64,000 nt of DNA. It comes from Scilla litardierei. Lineage: Eukaryota > Streptophyta > Magnoliopsida > Asparagales > Asparagaceae. The notes under the pieces were generated by a model. That model saw only the letters and a program-made list of their open reading frames with translations. It was not told where the DNA came from and ran no database searches. Of this stretch, positions 9,491 through 20,400 are shown one piece after another (within the stretch, counting starts at the first letter, position 1; every line of letters starts with the position of its first letter). The translations under genes and the position numbers were made by a program. The stretch spans positions 281,349,043 through 281,413,042 of the forward strand of contig CM061142.1 in the NCBI GenBank assembly GCA_030789695.1, in the 5' to 3' direction.

Positions 9491-10984
9491 TTACTTCAAA
9501 GTGCGGAAGGCCTCCATACACTCCTCGCTAAAGACGAAAGGCACGTCCTTCACGAGGAGTTGGGTCAGCGGCCTGGAAATCTTTGAGAATTCTTTTATGA
9601 AGCGGCGATAAAATCCTGCATGTCCTAAGAAACCATGGACTCCTCGAAGATTGAGCGGTGGTGGAAGCTTTTCAATCACCTCAACTTTAGCCTTATCAAC
9701 CTCGATTCCCCTCGAAGAGATGACGTGCCCCAGCACAACTCCTTCTTGGACCATGAAGTGGCACTTCTCCCAGTTGAGAACTAATCCCTTTTCTTGACAT
9801 CTCTCCAGGACTTTAGTTAGATTACTGAGGCACGAGTCAAACTTAGTTCCATAGACGGAGAAGTCGTCCATGAAAACCTCCATGATGTCCTGGGAGTAGT
9901 CGGAGAAGATAGCGGACATGAGTCTTTGGAATGTAGCAGGGGCGTTACAAAGTCCGAACGGCATTCTTCTATAGGCATATGTCCCGAATGGGCAAGTGAA
10001 AGTCGTCTTCTCCTGGTCATCGTTATGAATAGGGATCTGAAGAAATCCTGAATACACGTCCATGAAACAGAAATAATTATGCTTCGCCAGTCTCTCGAGC
10101 ATCTGGTCAATAAAGGGGAGAGGGTAATGATCCTTCCTCGTTGCCTTGTTCAGCTTTCTATAGTCAATGCACATCCTGTACCCCGTGACGGTCCTCGTTT
10201 GTATTAGCTCGTTCTTCTCGTTGCGAACCACCGTCATTCCTCCTTTCTTGGGTACAACGTGCACCAGGCTAACCCAGCGACTATTGGAGATAGTGTATAT
10301 AATACCGGCATGTAGAAGCCTAACAATCTCCTTTTTTACAACTTCCATCATTATGGGATTTAGCCTCCGCTGTGGCTCAATCGAGGAGGCTTGCTCATCT
10401 TCAAGCAGAATTCTGTGTGAGCAGAGGCCTAAGCTAACCCCTTTTAAATCTTCAATTGCATATCCGAAAACTCCTTTAAACCTTTTTAAAACACCAAGAA
10501 GTTTGGTCATTTGGTCTTCAGGCAGTGAGGAGTTCACTATGACTGGAAGGGTCGAGCCCGCCCCCAAATATTCATACTTCAGCCCCGGGGGTAACTCTTT
10601 CATCTCAACTTCATGAGGCCCCGACGCATACTTCTCAAGCTGAGCATCCTCAAGGGAAAGGAGTTCTTCGTGGATTTCTTGGAAGCCAGCATCCAGAATC
10701 TCACTCCCAGCCGCGGTTCCGCATGGCAAAGTTTTGCAAGGTATTGTGGGAACGATCAAGGAAGGCACTGGGTCTCTTTCAAGCTCATAATAATTGTCCG
10801 GGAAGAAGGCTTCTAAGTGAAAACAGGTTTCAACCGTCGATGGTTCCCCACAACTGTTTCTAGCTTCCTCATTGTCCAAAGATCCAGGATGCTCGATAGA
10901 AATCTGCAAGGAATAGATCGGTTCCTGTCCAACATAGCCCACAGACTCAGCCTGATGGTTCTCCTGATAAAACTCCGCGAACAA
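9491..10984 (-). pseudogene. pol: Reverse transcriptase of the inner Athila-like element
   Basis: 497 codons. The N-terminal 150 residues are the linker found after protease in Athila-type pol (SPDNYYELERDPVPSL-like). The RT core follows: YRMCIDYRKLN, YPLPFIDQMLERLA, PFGLCNAPATFQRLM and the active-site segment VFMDDFSVYG, with both adjacent Asp residues intact. The frame ends at TAA 9491-9493 just before RNase H. No protease precedes it; the frame is joined upstream, through a TAG at 10985, to a short leader ORF. The RT core itself looks uninterrupted. Confidence 0.92.
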
Positions 10985-11218
10985 CTATTCTTCACTAAAT
11001 TCGGTACTAGGAATGTCGATATATGCCACTTCACCATGAGGAAAGAGAGTTGTCGTGGCAAGGTGCTCCAGCGTATCTCGATATCTCCTCTGATTTTCCA
11101 CGGCGGCAGACAGGAGGGATAGTATATTCGAAGTATTCAGGGATTCCACTAAGCTTCGTGCCAAACAGCGGATATGGTGTGAGTGATCCCAGATGTCTCC
11201 TGAAACTGCATGCAACAT
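10985..11218 (-). CDS. Short leader ORF replacing gag and protease in the inner element
   Basis: A frame of 77 codons, in phase with pol and separated from it by one TAG (10985-10987). It lies where gag and protease should be, only about 260 bp from the primer site. I see no gag, zinc-knuckle or protease motif. It may be a short remnant fused to pol by the deletion that removed gag and protease, or chance coding. No function can be assigned. Confidence 0.4.
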   Translation of the reverse strand: MLHAVSGDIWDHSHHIRCLARSLVESLNTSNILSLLSAAVENQRRYRDTLEHLATTTLFPHGEVAYIDIPSTEFSEE

Positions 11219-11479
11219 CCTCGCCGTGGGGCAAAGAACCTATACGAAAGGAGAGATAGAACTGCACAAGTAGCAAACACGTCAAAAGCACGGGTTGCAT
11301 AAACGGGAACCGAGAGTAGCGATGGTAGCACGGCGATTCAGTCAATTAGCACTATACAATTACTATCTACAATATGTACAAGTGAAATTGAAAAGTGTAG
11401 AGTGCGAAAATTATTGCGAGGTAGGGATAAGAGCTAGACACTAGGGTTCATGAGATCCTAAAATAACAAGCACGTTGCC

Positions 11480-11497
11480 TACCCGGCAACGGCACCA
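11480..11497 (-). other. Primer-binding site of the inner element, tRNA-Asp
   Basis: Minus strand TGGTGCCGTTGCCGGGTA, six bases inside the 5' LTR. It matches the complement of a plant tRNA-Asp 3' end (TGGCGCCGTTGCCGGGGA) with two mismatches. Confidence 0.8.
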
Positions 11498-11503
11498 TAA
11501 ACT

Positions 11504-13114
11504 TGACGTGCCCCCGGTTTGCAAGCCGCAAATGGCCGGGGGACCCGGTGGAGGTTTAGATATTTGTAACCGCAAGCGCACGGTGTTGTAGTGTGGCTTG
11601 GGGGTCAAACACAGGGAGGCTAGGATGTGCTTGTGTCAAAGAGGACCAAAATCACCCTGTGGGCGAGCTAGCCCAGATCGGATGATGGGTTGTCACGGTA
11701 AAGGAATGCAAGGTATAGACAATATGAAGGAAAACCCGGGACTCTGGTTTCGACCCCAACGAGCGGCTCTCGCTGATACGGCCTACGGGTAGGATGGAGA
11801 TCGGAATTAGGGTCTAATGGTGAGACGTTGCCTCAAAAAGTGGTACAGGCATCCCATGGGTCCGATATTCCGGTCGGTGCCCAGGATGATACGCCGGACT
11901 TCCCGGGTTCGATCAGTGAGCACTCCAGTGTCCATTAACACTGATCGACTCTGGGAGCACTAAGCTCGCAACGATAACTCCCAACGTCTCGTCCTGCCGC
12001 TCCCGCGCGCTAGGATTCGGCGTCTACGCTAAGGGCGTGAGCTATGGCTAGGGAGTCAACCGCCAAGTTTATTCCCCTTTGGCCCAACGGTCAAAGGCGG
12101 TCTTTTTCCCACCGATGACAATAAAACACCCCTCGTAACCGTTAGATTCCTAATCCCTATCGATTTCCTAACCCTATGGACACATCGGGAAGAGCCCCCG
12201 AAGGGGTTTCCGCCAAAATCCCGGATTTGGGAACTACTCACAAATATTCATAAAAAAGCGATCTAAATGAAAATGGACCGTCAAAATCGTAATCAGACAA
12301 TAGAAATGCAATGGTAGTAAAGCAATTAAGATAATACTAAAGTTTTACAAAGATCCGAAAACTTACAAAAACTGGAAAATTACAGCCGTCACAAAATGAA
12401 GAAAACAGTAAAAAATAACCAACTCCCGAATCTGGGAAACCTAGGGTTATATTTATAGAAAACGACATCACCCGATCATTGACAAGTCAACCGGTCGGGT
12501 GAGCCACTTCACAAAATCACAGTGCAATGCGGGGGTTTCACCCGGTCAGTATGAACCGGTCGGTTGGAACTTGGTGCGGTCGGTTGGATCTTGGTGCCGA
12601 CCGGTTGGATCTTGGTGCGGACCGGGTGAGGAGACCGGTTGGATCTTCGAGTCTTGGCTGTTGAAATTCAGCTACAGGTGAACCGATGGGGTGAAGGTCA
12701 CCCGATCGGTTGGAAATCAGCTTCGAATTTCCAGAGACTTTGAGCTTTTGACCCGGTCACTGAACCGACCGGGTGACTTCTTGTGAGCTCCAAGCTACGT
12801 CCGGGTGGTGCACGCGTGCATCACCCGATCGGTTGGAGATGACCAACCGACCGGGTGAGGGGCTGAAAGATGCAATCTTCGTCGTTTGACCCCCTAGATC
12901 ATGCGTGACTCCTCCCGTTGCTCCGGGGATACATGATATCATCATTTTATGCCCCAAATGCCAGCAAACTCCTGCAAAACACGGAAAATACGGAAAAGTG
13001 AAAGAAAAAAAGAAAACACGAGAAAACACGAGAAAACAAATAAAAGACGGCGGTAAAATACGGAAAAACACGGAAGAAAACGTGCGTAAATGTATGAAAT
13101 ATAAACGCATGTCA
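11504..13114 (-). repeat. 5' LTR of the inner element
   Basis: A 1611-bp copy of 2212-3823, with the palindrome array at about 12469-12862 and a TATA box at 12450-12457. A few percent divergence from the other LTR is visible by eye. GTAAC follows at 13115. Confidence 0.95.
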
Positions 13115-13119
13115 GTAAC
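13115..13119. repeat. Target-site duplication GTAAC, right copy
   Basis: Exact match to 2207-2211. Confidence 0.95.
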
Positions 13120-15135
13120 AGTCTGTTGGGTGGGTGGTGGTGGGGGTGGTGGTCGTGGAACAGTCTGCTGGGTGGGTGGTGGTCGTGGCAGTCGCTCGAG
13201 AATCTGGGTCAGGCAAAAGTGAATGCCGGGAAGTAGCTCGAGGCGGTGCTGCATGGCGGTGACTGTGGAAGACAGAGCCCTAAAATTGCCCCGGAGTCCA
13301 CTCATCGCCCCCTCAAGAGCGCGAATGCTCTGAACTAAGGCGTCAGGGGGTGGTGGAGCGGAGGGACGGACAGGTCTAGGCTGAGTAGGTCGGGGCTGTC
13401 TAATACGGGTAGTGTAGGTGATCGGGACAGCAGGCATGGGTGGTAAGGGTGCTGTGCTCACTAGTGGATGCCCAGCCTCAGTGCGAGGCTGGGACGCAGG
13501 CTGGTGTGAGGTGGAAGCAGCAGCAGTGGAAGTGGAAGACAAAATCAGTGACGAGGCAGCAAGAGAGGTCAGTGACACAGACGTGGGAACAGACGTCACG
13601 ACACTCTCAGATAGAACAGCTACGGTGGAGACCGAAGGGTCGACCGCTGGGGAGGAAGCGTGGGGTCCAAAAGGTGAAACCCCAACGGATATCAAAGTGG
13701 ATAGGGTCTCCACGACGGAAGCAAAGGAAGGCTCGCCGCTCTCAACTATAGAAGGTGGACGCTCGGGTAGTAGAGAGGTGAGTGGCTCAACCGACAGGGG
13801 CACAGCAGTGGTGGTGGTGGTAAGCGTGGTGGTAGGCGTGGAGGATGGCTCAGCAAGTGTACTCCCGACACTGGCAGAAGTGGGGACAGAAGTGTCGGGA
13901 GCGGCAGAAAGTGCAGGCTCAGGCTGAGGGAACACATGGTCTATAGGTGCAGGGGGTGCCTGCTCAGCCTCCTCGGCCTCAAGCATGTAGGCGGCAGGGA
14001 TCAGAAGATCCATCGCCGGAAGCCAGTCCTCGTGTGCTGGTCCTATGTGTGTCCGAGCGGGGCTCGGGAGGATCACGTAGTAAGCACCGAAAGGACCGTG
14101 CAACCATACCCAGTGTCGCTAGCCGTGCGGACGAAGCATCTTCATCCGGGACATGACGTCTATCGAGAGTGCAGTGGGGCCCGAAGGTCGACGCAGGTCA
14201 GCCGGAAGGTCCTCACCGGTCATCAGGGCTAGCAGGGTGATCAGGCCGCCGCAACATATCGGGGAGCGAGCGCCCACCGATATGATGATGCGGTCCAAAA
14301 ACCAGCTAGCGACGTCAATCTCAACGGCGGGGACCATCGTAACACCATCCCTATCCAGAACTCTGGGGCGAGTCATCGCGTAGAGCATATAGAGCTAAGG
14401 CGTAGACATTGTCCCAGGCTCGTACATCGCTAGAAAGGTGGTCGCCATAAGGCGCTGTGCTATGCGGAGGCAGTGGTGGACTATGGCCGAGGCCTTGGCC
14501 CTACTAGGGTCAAAGGCCTGTGGTAAACCCGTGATCCTGGCCCAAAAGGCATGTGAATCGAAAGATGGGGGAGGGATGTGTGTGTGGGCGTAGGCTCAGT
14601 CGGGCGTGGGGACTGCGGGCCACTGAAAGAATGCTCGAAGCATATCGAGAGTGATCTGACACTCTCGATCCATAAGTCTAAAGGAGCATCCCTCAGCGGT
14701 CCGGGCGATCGAGCTGAGTACCTCGAGTGTAGGACGGACGTAGGTGTCCGCCGACACAGAAAGAAAGTCTCGCCAACCCACGTTGTCATACAACGTGAGC
14801 ATCCCCTCAAGTACCCCCAGGCGGTCTAGGTCAGCTAAATGGGCGAGCCTGGAGGGTACTATCAGGCGCTGGGCGATACGCTCAAATCAGACACGCTGTG
14901 CCTCGTCTCTGAACGTAATCCCCAGCGGCCCGACAACGGGAGCCGGTGGTGGCTGTGCATGAACGAGATCGGCTGGAAGTGGATGTGGGTGGGCGGGGTC
15001 GGCTGGAAGTGGCTGTGTGGGGTGAGGTGGTGACGGTGGTGGGGAGTCCTCCCTAGCATGGGAGAGGCCGGGCTCATCCGTCCACTTCTGCTTGGCGGAA
15101 TCTCCCCGAGTGCGTGGCTGTGTACGGGGCGGCAT
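13120..15135 (-). pseudogene. ORF2 of the outer Athila-like element, main part
   Basis: Starts at an ATG at 15133-15135 with a proline- and histidine-rich N-terminus. It continues through a region with ICCGGLITL near 14240-14260, shared with ORF2 of the inner element, into a long Ser/Thr/Pro/Ala-rich tail. The tail is cut at 13119 by the inner insertion and resumes at 2211. In-frame stops at 14887, 14596 and 14119, and more damage near 14400-14590, make it a pseudogene; the three named stops fit C-to-T changes. No signal peptide or membrane anchor is evident. It lies about 530 bp downstream of an internal TATA box and palindrome array. The function of this protein class is unknown to me. Confidence 0.55.
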
Positions 15136-15663
15136 GTGCGCCCCGAGTGCTCACCCAACTAATATAAAATGCGGCGTGCCAAAAATAATGGAACGAAGGT
15201 ACCTGAACACGCCGCGAGAGCAAAATAGCAGGTGGGTGCGAAGACGACGCCCCCACGAAGCCAATAGCGCGTCCGAAGGCTCCCCTAAGCTCCCCCAAGA
15301 TAGCATGCGCATCAAACAATGATATCAGCGTATAAAATTCAAAATACATGGGGGAGATGGGGCATAACAGATAAATATAGAAATTGATTTGATATAGGGG
15401 CTCAATGGGTACTCGGATCGTCAAAAATGGGGAGAAAATAGGATTTAACGCGAAATAGGGGTTACCGGAGCTTGGCCGGCGGCGAGGGAGGTTGCCGGCG
15501 GTGGGGGTGGTGGCCGGAGCGGTCGCCGGCGGTGGCGCGGCGAGCGGTGGCGGTGGTGAGGTGAATCGGCGAGGGGATTGGTGATCACAGCGGGCGGGAG
15601 CTGAAGCGGCTTGGGCTCGGGCGAAGGTTTGGGCGTTTCGAAAGTCGCGCCGAGCCCGTTCGC
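15136..15663 (-). other. Presumed leader of outer ORF2
   Basis: About 530 bp between internal TATA and the ORF2 ATG. It contains a GC-rich Pro/Ala/Arg-coding stretch (about 15460-15600) within a longer open frame, but no recognisable domain. I treat it as 5' untranslated or weakly coding leader. Confidence 0.35.
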
Positions 15664-15671
15664 TTATATAA
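15664..15671 (-). promoter_or_regulatory. Internal TATA box upstream of outer ORF2
   Basis: TTATATAA, 10 bp downstream (on the minus strand) of an array of ACTCGGCCGAGT palindromes that repeats the motif of this element's own U3. Confidence 0.6.
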
Positions 15672-15680
15672 GTGAAGTTA

Positions 15681-16024
15681 CGACTCGGCCGAGTGACTAA
15701 GTCACTCGGCCGAGTGATCGTAACGAAGAAGTTTTTAAAACTTTCTCCCTCCACTTACGACTCGGCCGAGTGGCTTTGCCACCCTCGACCGAGTGGAAAA
15801 AGTCCATTCGGCCGAGTGGCACAAGCTACTCGGCAATTTTCGCCCTAGGAGTGTATCAGTTTCACTCGGCCGAGTGAAGAAGTATACTCGACCGAGTGGC
15901 AGTTTATACTGAAATCACAAAAAAAGACAGAGAGTTAGGTACAGCAGACTTCCCTCGTTGGTGCGCCACTCGGGCGGACGGCTTTCTTTGCTCGGCCGAG
16001 TGACTATGGTACTCGGCCGAGTGG
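15681..16024. repeat. Internal array of the ACTCGGCCGAGT palindrome before ORF2
   Basis: At least eight full or near-full ACTCGGCCGAGTG sites lie between 15681 and 16024, with degenerate ones such as CTCGACCGAGTG. They precede the internal TATA box. The same palindrome forms the U3 array at 20401-20800. Confidence 0.9.
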
Positions 16025-16291
16025 GGCTCTGTTTTCTGCTTTGGTGCTCCGTTTTGGCTCTACTCTCTGTTTTTCTTCCTCCAGGTGGTTTCTTCCTCCT
16101 CCTAAGCCTCGAGCGCATTCCTGGAGCGCTCTTCTTCGCGTTGGTCATCCTCCTTATGATAGATATCATTTTCTCCTCCTCCTGTCAAAGTAAATAGGAC
16201 CTGTTGTCACAATTTTTCGAGCAAACGACTCAAAAACACTAACAAAGTCTAAAACAAAAATAAAAACTAAAATAGAAAAAATGTGATAACC

Positions 16292-16309
16292 GTCGGGTTG
16301 CCTCCCGAC
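16292..16309 (-). other. Conserved post-pol hairpin, loop AGGCAA
   Basis: On the minus strand GTCGGG and CCCGAC pair around AGGCAA, preceded by TTAAACGAGCGCTT. It is the counterpart of 7639-7656, with three compensated base pairs and an identical loop. Confidence 0.7.
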
Positions 16310-16447
16310 AAGCGCTCGTTTAAGGTCTTGAGCTCGACCCCTTTAAATTTTCAATTTAGCGCGGTATGTTGGGTGCATATGGGATGCACCCATCGAATTT
16401 GCCGGGAAGACCGCTCGGATTTGGATCATGGTGGGGTGTGGTCTTCC

Positions 16448-17176
16448 TCAGCGCCCCTTCGTCATGGGCAATGTTGGGGGGTGGCTTCCCCAAGCTAGAG
16501 CTTGCTCCGGTTTCGACTTTGTCGGTGACACCGATCGTCGTATCGGTGGAGCTTTCTTCGGAGTCCTCAACTTCGAGAGCTTGCAGAGCTCCCGTATTCT
16601 TGCGACATCAGCGTCACCATCATCAATTGCCATGGAGATATCGGGGGAGTGCTCCATCTTCTCTTCTTCGGCAAAATCTTGGCCTTCTTCGAAGCTATCT
16701 TCGTGGGGTGCGCCGATGGAGTGGGGTATTGCCGCTTCAATGACCTCATCAAGGAGGTCCATGTAATCTAGCTCCTCGTGATACAGCATGTGCTTCATTG
16801 CCTTCGGTATATGAAGCTCCACTTCGATGTTGCCGACGTTCAAGGTAAGGATCCCCACCCGTACATCGACGATGACACCGGCGGTGGCGAGGAATGGGCG
16901 TCCAAGTATGAGTGATGTATCGCCCTCCTCCTTGATGTCCATTATCACGAAATCACATGGCAAACATATGCCTCCCGAAACTTGGAGTGGGATGTCCTCT
17001 GCAATCCCAACCAGCCTTGTAATCCACCCGTCCGCTAGTTGAATCCGCATGTCGGTAGGCTTTAAATCCGTGCCGGTATTCAACTTCCGGAACATGGAGA
17101 GAGGCATGAGGCTAACACTAGCCCCCAAGTCTACCAATACTTTTTGTAGGGGGACGCCGCCTAGAGTGCAAGGAAT
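16448..17176 (-). pseudogene. pol: Retropepsin-like protease domain of the outer element
   Basis: An aspartic protease domain follows gag in the same frame: the active-site segment LVDLGASVSLMPLS (DLGA in place of DTGA or DSGA) and the ILGRPFL motif about 80 residues later. The C-terminal 100 residues are charged linker. The frame ends at 16448, where RT should follow. Instead the sequence passes into the post-pol hairpin about 120 bp on, so RT, RNase H and integrase were deleted. A TAG at 17177-17179 separates it from gag. Confidence 0.85.
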
Positions 17177-19117
17177 CTAGAAACTTCCCGGATCTTTAAA
17201 TTTGGCGGGCTCCTTCTCTCTCTTTGTGAACCAAGTCCCTTCCTCCGCGAGCATTATCTTCTCCTTCCTCTTCCTTCCCGTGATCAAGTCCTTTAAGAAC
17301 TTGGCGTAAGATGGGATTTCCACTAAAGCGTCGAGGAAGGTGATATTGAGGCTCACCCCTCTCAAATACTCGAGAAACTTGGCTAGCCGTTTCTCCATCT
17401 TGGCTCTAGCTAGCCGTTGAGGGAAGGGCACCGGTGGCATAAATCGGCGCTCATCAATAAGCTCCTCCATTCTAGATTTTCCTCCTTCTTGCGGCTCCTT
17501 CTCCTTTACCACTTCAATTACCGGCTCGCTTTCTCCTAGATTCTCCACCACTGGCTCCTTGTCTTGAGTCATGGGGGGAGTAGTATCCTTCCCACCTCTT
17601 GTTGTAACCGCAACGACCGCATTGATATGGCCGGTGTTGCCCCGTGGATTCGGCTCGGGTTGAGCCGGCAATTGTTGATTGTTTTTATTGAGCAACGCAA
17701 TTTGCTCCCCAATTTGAGCGACGACGGTGGCGAGAGAATCTTGTCCCGCCTTCAACGTGGCGTTGATCTTTCTTTGTTCCGCCATAAACTCCTCCACCTT
17801 AGCTTCAAAATTCGGACGTGGTTGAGCTTGCGAAGGGTTGGGATTTCTCCACCCTTGATTATACCCGAGTGGCCTATAAGGTCCCACTTGTTGCCTCGGT
17901 GGGAAGTTTTTTTGCGGTGGCCCCCTTGGTGGATAATTTGGTTGTGGTGGTGGAGCCCGGGCTTGAGGAGGTTGGTGTTGCGGGGGGTTCAATACACCAT
18001 CATTATTAGCATATGAGAAACCCGGATGGTTTCTAGCGGCCGGATTGGCCCAATATCCAGAATTCCCCGCGGCATATTGGATTTGCTCCAAAGCTCCTTC
18101 TCCTTGCTCTCCTCCTACATACATGGATTGGGATTGGTCTTGCCAATCGCTCATATGATTTGTCGGCGTGGATGTAGGAGGGGCTCCTTGAGGCTCCGTA
18201 ATGAATTTCTCCAATCTCTCCACTACCTTGTGGAGAGAATCAAATTTGTTGGCTAGCTCCACGACGGCCTTGGCCTCATAAATGCTAGACGGCTTCAAGG
18301 AGGACGAAGAGTGTCCTCGCTCGTCGCCCCACTGTTGGTTGTTCGAGGCCATCTCCTCAAGCAAGGCCGTAGCTTCATTGGGATTCTTCGACAAAATGGC
18401 TCCATTTGCGGTGGCATCAATAATCTGCTTCGTGCCCGGTTGGAGTCCATTGTAGAAACTGTGGACAAGCTCCCAATCCGCAATGCTATGATGGGGGCAT
18501 TGATGTTGTAAGTCCTTGAATCGCTCCTATGCTTCATAGAGAGTCTCTAGTGGTCCTTGCTTGAAGGACATAAGAGCACTTCTTATCTTCACCGTCTTGG
18601 AGGGCGGGTAAAATTTGTCGACGAAGGCACTCGCCAACTCATCCCAAGTGGTGAAGATTCCTTCAGCTTGCGTCCTCAACCAATATAATGCCTTGTCCTT
18701 GAGTGTGAAAGTGAAGAGGCGCAGTCTGATAGCATCCACGGAGACGCCCGGCATTTGGAAGGTGGCACACTTTGATAGGAAGAGCTGGATGTGGTAATGA
18801 GGGTTTTCATGGGAGTTCCCATGAAAAGGATCTTGTTGCATAAGAACCACCAATCCGGTCTTCAACTCGAAATTTTTGTCGGCCGCCAACTCCGGCATGG
18901 CTATGGACGAGGTCGTGGAAGAAGTCTTAGGTCGAAGCCTATCTCTTATGGAAATAATCCTTGCCATTCGCGCTGCCAATTCTTCGGGTGTCTCAGGATG
19001 GGTCATAAAATTTCCTTCCGTAACGGGTCTCCTCTCCGCTCGGATCCTCCTCAATGTACGCTCGATCTCCAGATCGTATAGTATCTCTTCGGGGTTCGCC
19101 GAGGATCTCGTGTACAT
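17177..19117 (-). pseudogene. gag: gag of the outer Athila-like element
   Basis: The frame starts at 19117 and contains a plant gypsy gag core: LRLFTFTLKDKALYWL, then TWDELASAFVDKFYPPSKT and the LYEA segment. It is followed by a Gln/Pro-rich linker (17820-18010) and a C-terminal region that leads into the protease. One TAG at 18527-18529 replaces a likely Trp (YEA-stop-ERF), and a second at 17177 lies at the gag-protease boundary; both fit single C-to-T or G-to-A changes. No zinc knuckle is visible, as is usual in this lineage. The product would be the particle-forming structural protein. Confidence 0.88.
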
Positions 19118-19236
19118 ACAAGGGAAAACAGAGTTTCAAAGAAATAGTTAGCACAATGGAAGGGTGAAACAAAATAAAAAAATGATAGAACAAAAAGAAA
19201 GAAATAGCTAGGTTATAGGAATCAAACAATATTGCC

Positions 19237-19254
19237 TCCCCGGTAACGGCGCCA
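19237..19254 (-). other. Primer-binding site of the outer element, tRNA-Asp
   Basis: Minus strand TGGCGCCGTTACCGGGGA, one mismatch to the complement of plant tRNA-Asp. It is followed by GGCAA and lies six bases inside the LTR. Confidence 0.85.
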
Positions 19255-19621
19255 AAAACTTGGTCGCACTCCAGAGACACGTCCCGGAGCGGCGACACTG
19301 TAGTCTTACCGCAAGCGCACGGTGTAGCGACGAGCGGGTATCGAACACAGGGAGGCCTAATAACAGTGTCTTCTTCAATCACCTGGCTATAAGAATAGTC
19401 GAGAAATGTTCGCAAATATGCGGTCACAGTCGTTCAAATGTATAAAAGAAATAACAAATTAATAAAGACGCTTAGGGGATAGGGAATCCCCGCTACTTGC
19501 TGTATCTCATCATTGTGATTCGTAGGTTTCACAATTGCTAGACTTGAAATTCGTGTGACCTAGTTGCAACTAAATGTAGAACCAAGCTCACGCTCTCGTG
19601 CTATTTCCGGTCTATAGCAAA

Positions 19622-19936
19622 CCTAGGGTAGGGTCCAATCTCTTGCAAACCCTAACCTAGGCAAGCTAGCGTAAAGAACAACATCATCGTTCAATCTTAT
19701 CTCGAGCCCACTCTCATGCAAACTCGAGCTACGACCTAGGTTGGGATAGTTCCTACCCGTCCAATCTCTTGCAAACAGGTATTGGTATAGAATTGCAATC
19801 GAAAACCCCAGTTTCGGTCCAATCTCTTGCAAACCGATTCCGGAGGAATCCAATTGTAACCCAATTCGAATTTCTAGGGCTTCCTATCGAGTTGGGATCC
19901 AATCTCTTGCAAATCCCAATCGGTATGAATCCCTAG
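19622..19936 (-). other. Five hairpins with variable stems and one constant 14-nt loop
   Basis: The plus-strand loop CCAATCTCTTGCAA occurs at 19635-19648, 19761-19774, 19819-19832 and 19899-19912, and a variant (CCACTCTCATGCAA) at 19708-19721. The flanks pair each time with different sequence. Unit 1 pairs 19622-19634 with 19649-19661 (12 of 13 pairs). Unit 2 pairs CTCGAG with CTCGAG (19701-19706, 19723-19728). Unit 3 pairs 19754-19760 with 19775-19781 (6 of 7). Unit 4 pairs TCGGT with ACCGA. Unit 5 pairs TTGGGAT with ATCCCAA, plus an outer CTAGGG/CCCTAG. The region lies in the transcribed leader. Confidence 0.75.
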
Positions 19937-20309
19937 CTATTCGTATTAAATCAATCCCAAACTAACCCTAATCAATCCTAGCAATAGTTTCACCAATTCA
20001 TCACAATTTTGAAATTGGGTTCGTAGGGTTCATCCCTACGTCCTAAGACGATGAACTACTCACAATTCATAATCAAATTCAATAGAAATTCACAAGTAAA
20101 ATGAATGGAATTCATATCAATATTCAATAAATCAATAAAAATGGAGTTTTTGAGAGAGAGAGAGACAAACCAATGAAGAACAAGATAGCATCCAACAAAA
20201 TCTCACTTTTCTCTCCTCCCTAAAAGCTAAATATAATTCCTAAAAAGTCAATCAAAAAAGGCTGCAAAAAGTTCTGAAAAAGCTCCCTAAACTAGGTTAA
20301 AAACTGGGG

Positions 20310-20316
20310 TTAAATA
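20310..20316 (-). promoter_or_regulatory. TATA-like box of the outer LTR
   Basis: TATTTAA on the minus strand, about 85 bp downstream of the palindrome array. Confidence 0.5.
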
Positions 20317-20400
20317 CCCCCCAAAATCGCCCAAAAAAATCCTGACGAAAATGCCCCTGCGCAGCCTCAAAATCGCAGTTTACGCTACAGGCAGCGCGGC

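Larger units (their letters stand above)
2212..13114 (-). mobile_element. Inner Athila-like Ty3/gypsy element with both LTRs and a perfect TSD
   Basis: A 10.9-kb minus-strand element flanked by GTAAC on both sides. The LTRs are 1612 bp (2212-3823) and 1611 bp (11504-13114) and start TGACGTGC on the plus strand; the left copy ends in the inverted repeat GCACGTCA. In transcription order it has 5' LTR, tRNA-Asp primer site, a short leader ORF, RT, RNase H, integrase, a hairpin, an internal promoter-like array, ORF2, a noncoding region with polypurine tracts, and the 3' LTR. It has no gag and no protease, and pol has several nonsense codons, so it is non-autonomous. It lies in the ORF2 tail of the outer element. 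Confidence 0.95.

Noticed and set aside
11480..11497. tRNA gene
   Set aside because: Only the 18-nt complement of a tRNA 3' end is present, at primer-site position beside an LTR; no cloverleaf. The same holds for the other primer sites.
12757..14103. 448-codon minus-strand ORF
   Set aside because: It is a chimera running from the outer ORF2 across the TSD into the inner LTR; the C-terminal third is LTR sequence.
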